From contig JAICXC010000001.1 of the NCBI GenBank assembly GCA_025980665.1, positions 84,999 to 148,998 of the forward strand: a DNA stretch of 64,000 nt. Reading direction: 5' to 3'. Under the pieces are notes generated by a model. The model was not told the DNA's origin and did not search any database. It worked only from the letters and a program-made list of their open reading frames with translations. The position numbers and the translations under genes were made by a program. Each line of letters starts with the position of its first letter. Position 1 is the first letter of the stretch. Positions 61,901-64,000 of the stretch are shown here, one piece after another. The DNA comes from Bryobacteraceae bacterium (lineage in GTDB: Bacteria > Acidobacteriota > Terriglobia > Bryobacterales > Bryobacteraceae).

Positions 61901-62757
61901 TCATGCTGGAACGTCCCGAGATATTCCACGAAGTCTCGACCGCCCGATTGGATGTCGTCGAAAAGCCGTTGAGCGCCTGGGAAAAGCTGTACGACAACGG
62001 AGCCTTCCGGAAGTCAGCGCTCCTGGTGATACTGGCAGCCGTATGGGAATTGTATGCTAGATGGCTGGGCAACCCGCTGCTTGTCCCGACATTTTCGGCA
62101 ACCGTTGGCGCCCTCTTCGCGTCGATCGCGTCAGGCGCATTGCCGCAGGCGGCTGTCTACACAATTTCGATGCTGCTCAAAGGATACATCGCGGGCCTGG
62201 TGATCGCAGCACTTCTGACAGCCTTCGCCACCGGAACGCGCATCGGGGCGGATCTTCTGGAAACGCTGACCGCCATGTTCAATCCTCTGCCGTCAATCGC
62301 GCTGCTACCTCTGGCGCTGGTGTGGTTCGGGCTAGGTGCGGGAAGCGTGATCTTCGTGCTGATCCATGCGGTATTGTGGGCCGTCGCTCTCAACACCTTC
62401 GCAGGCTTTCGATCGGTGAGCCCCACCTGGAAGATGGTAGGACAAAATTACGGCCTTTCGAGGACCGGATACATCGCGCGTATTCTGATTCCGGGCGCGT
62501 TCCCCAGTATTCTGACGGGTCTCAAAGTCGGCTGGGCGTTCGCTTGGCGGACGCTGATCGCCGCGGAACTCGTATTCGGCGTCAGTTCCGGATCGGGCGG
62601 CCTGGGCTGGTTTATTTTTGAGCGCAAGAATCAGCTTTTGATCGCCGACGTTTTCGCCGGCTTGCTGACCGTGGTCCTGTTCGGCCTGTTAGTCGAGAAT
62701 CTGATCTTCAAGACCATCGAGAACCGCACCGTTCGCCGCTGGGGAATGCAGGTTTAG
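61897..62757 (+). CDS. NitT/TauT-type ABC transporter permease
   Basis: The 286-residue protein has about six membrane helices and the EAA-like loop FAGFRSVSPTWKMVGQNYGL, characteristic of SsuC/TauC permeases. The start is either TTG 61897 (overlapping the ATPase stop) or ATG 61903; the upstream AGGAGGGG favours neither decisively. It completes the importer in the MmgE/PrpD copy B operon. It converges with the TPR gene with a 4-base overlap. Confidence 0.9.
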   Translation: MIMLERPEIFHEVSTARLDVVEKPLSAWEKLYDNGAFRKSALLVILAAVWELYARWLGNPLLVPTFSATVGALFASIASGALPQAAVYTISMLLKGYIAGLVIAALLTAFATGTRIGADLLETLTAMFNPLPSIALLPLALVWFGLGAGSVIFVLIHAVLWAVALNTFAGFRSVSPTWKMVGQNYGLSRTGYIARILIPGAFPSILTGLKVGWAFAWRTLIAAELVFGVSSGSGGLGWFIFERKNQLLIADVFAGLLTVVLFGLLVENLIFKTIENRTVRRWGMQV

Positions 62758-63782
62758 AGAACCTCCAGATCTGCCTCCAATGCTGAAGCCTCCGGCTTCC
62801 CGATGTTCTGAAGATGCGCCCGGATTACGTCCGCATCAGGTGTGTTCTTGTCCATTTCAAGATATTTCGAGATGTGCTCGCGCGCGCCTGCGGCATCGCC
62901 TTTTGCCTCGAGAATCCGGCCGAGAACGTATTCCGCCCGAGCAAACTTGAGTTGGATGGCCTGTTGCGCGCTAGCCGCCGCGCCGTCCAAATCCTTAAGC
63001 CCGTAACGCGCGACGGCCTGATGCAGATAAACCTCCGTAACCGTCTTCTTCGTGTCGAGTTTGATCAAGGCATCCACGTTCTTCGCCGCGCATTGCCAGT
63101 CCTTAGTCTTAATACAAAGGCGCGCCAGCGCCAGGTAAGGGGCCAGCATTTTGGGATCGGCCTGGATGGCATGCTCGTAGGCGTCTCGGGCTTCAGACAG
63201 CTTTTGTAGCTGCTTCTCCTCGACCACGCCCAGGGCGTGCCAGCCGATCGCAAACTTAGGAGCGGCCGCGACCGCCGCCTGCATCTGCGTAGCGGCCTCC
63301 GCGTCATTTCTGTTGTCCAGCGCCTTCATAGCCGCCTTCCAGGGAGCGCTCGCGCGTGATGGCATATTCGAATCGTTGCTGATGATCGCGTAGGGATCGA
63401 CAGTGCGGCCGTTGGTAATCACCAGCGTGTCCAGTGTAGTGGTCGTGTGGGTAGATCCGTCCAGCCCCGAGACATCGACAGTGGTGGAAGTATACCCGGT
63501 GTGCGTGGCGCGGATAAAACATGCGCGGGTTCGCAAAGGATCCACATCCATCCGCCATGTGTACTCGCCCTTCTTGTCGGTGATGGGTCCCGGGGCGGAC
63601 CCCTGGAGATCGCTGCAGACCCGCTCGATGCCGACGGTAAATGGCGGAGGCGATCCGTCAGGCATCGTTACTTTGCCCTTTACGATGAGCGGGTAAACCT
63701 CGGCGGAAGCCCTTTGAACAGAGAAAGAGAATAAGAGGCCTGCGGCCAGGCAAACACCAAGAAACGCGCGGATGGCGACCAT
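62754..63782 (-). CDS. secreted TPR protein with N-terminal carboxypeptidase-regulatory-like domain
   Basis: The 342-residue protein follows GAGGAGGAA. A signal peptide ends near QRASAEV. Residues about 30-120 form a carboxypeptidase-regulatory-like beta-sandwich (LIVKGKVTMPDGSPPPF; DKKGEYTWRMDVDP). Residues about 145-330 hold four or five TPRs (FAIGWHALGVVEEKQLQK; MLAPYLALARLCIKTKDW; ARAEYVLGRILEAKGDAAGA). It is probably a periplasmic scaffold. It lies downstream of the carboxylesterase gene end, about 20 bases apart. Confidence 0.87.
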   Translation of the reverse strand: MVAIRAFLGVCLAAGLLFSFSVQRASAEVYPLIVKGKVTMPDGSPPPFTVGIERVCSDLQGSAPGPITDKKGEYTWRMDVDPLRTRACFIRATHTGYTSTTVDVSGLDGSTHTTTTLDTLVITNGRTVDPYAIISNDSNMPSRASAPWKAAMKALDNRNDAEAATQMQAAVAAAPKFAIGWHALGVVEEKQLQKLSEARDAYEHAIQADPKMLAPYLALARLCIKTKDWQCAAKNVDALIKLDTKKTVTEVYLHQAVARYGLKDLDGAAASAQQAIQLKFARAEYVLGRILEAKGDAAGAREHISKYLEMDKNTPDADVIRAHLQNIGKPEASALEADLEVL

Positions 63783-63803
63783 ATTTCCTCCTCGCTAAAA
63801 AGT

Positions 63804-64000
63804 CTATCGCGTGGTCTGCTGGTTGTACCAGGCCTGGAAGAATTCCACTTGCGCCCGGATCAACCCTGGACCGGGCTCAACCACATCGCCGAGAACCATT
63901 CTAGTATTCTTCTTGTCATCGAATGGGGACCATTTGGGCAGATTGTTTCCATTGGGATCGCCATTTACGGCAAAGTTAACCCAATAGGAAGAAATCGTGT
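63804..64000 (-). CDS. carboxylesterase type B, C-terminal end (5' part outside window)
   Basis: The frame is open to the window edge and ends TAG at 63804. Translation gives ISSYWVNFAVNGDPNG, then NLPKWSPFDDKKNTRMVLGD and QVEFFQAWYNQQTTR, matching the C-terminal segment of para-nitrobenzyl-type carboxylesterases (SYWxNFAxxGDPN). Only about 65 residues are visible; the catalytic triad lies outside. It probably shares a transcript with the TPR gene. Confidence 0.8.
   Translation of the reverse strand, partial: TISSYWVNFAVNGDPNGNNLPKWSPFDDKKNTRMVLGDVVEPGPGLIRAQVEFFQAWYNQQTTR

Noticed and set aside
1..64000. CRISPR arrays, tRNA or rRNA genes, insertion sequences
   Set aside because: No spaced direct repeats, no tRNA-like TPsiC/anticodon arrangement, no rRNA core sequence and no transposase motif was seen by eye. 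A covariance-model search would be decisive for small RNAs.

Overview
The window looks like chromosomal DNA of an Acidobacteriota bacterium, most like the Bryobacterales/Solibacteraceae (inference from gene families, not from a marker gene). GC content is high. The families present recur in that group: an acidobacterial-type ADOP/MacB permease, DUF1592/DUF1552 and DUF1800/DUF1501 pairs, a very large Oar-like TonB-dependent receptor, PQQ dehydrogenases, tannase-type esterases, and six copies of a secreted family marked by a WEGDTLVVD-like motif. No rRNA, tRNA, CRISPR array or insertion sequence was recognised. Genes are densely packed, with many ATGA or TGATG start/stop overlaps.

Region 1 (1-6871): the end of a cytidine deaminase gene, then a seven-gene minus-strand operon: FAD disulfide reductase, egtB, egtD, an osmoprotectant-type ABC transporter (ATPase, permease, binding protein) and a DinB/YfiT-fold protein. 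This is the strongest candidate for an undescribed system: ergothioneine synthesis joined to transport, a reductase and a possible thiol S-transferase.

Region 2 (6977-18871): a coupled DUF1592-DUF1552-ankyrin trio, an M19 dipeptidase with an orphan binding protein, a cluster of DUF6152 and WEGDTLVVD-type secreted proteins (including a natural fusion of the two), and a diheme cytochrome c.

Region 3 (18926-27910): a YpfJ-like zinc peptidase diverging from an ADOP permease. Next come a previously unlisted 48-residue, 11-cysteine metallothionein-like gene and, divergent from it, a sigma factor with a cysteine-rich tail (CorE/ECF44-like). A tannase-type esterase and a PQQ dehydrogenase with a lanthanide-type Asp-Tyr-Asp motif follow.

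Region 4 (27911-28958) is a gene graveyard with remnants of an MBL-fold hydrolase, a family 2 glycosyltransferase and a GDP-mannose 3,5-epimerase. Region 5 (28959-39015) has nadE, a polysaccharide deacetylase, cupins, an MBL hydrolase, small secreted proteins (one frameshifted), a cytochrome-PQQ dehydrogenase fusion and two small overlapping genes. Region 6 (39012-44163) is a sugar or uronate catabolic cluster: MFS transporter, xylulokinase, uronate isomerase-like and xylose isomerase-like proteins.

Region 7 (44240-52501) has a DUF1800/DUF1501 pair, a second DUF6152/WEGDTLVVD pair, and a TonB receptor gene whose ribosome binding site lies inside a long hairpin. Region 8 (52578-62757) looks like an accessory catabolic island: isochorismatase-like, VOC, luciferase-like oxidoreductase, alpha/beta hydrolase, tannase, two MmgE/PrpD proteins and a NitT/TauT-type ABC importer. 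The window ends with a TPR protein and the end of a carboxylesterase gene.
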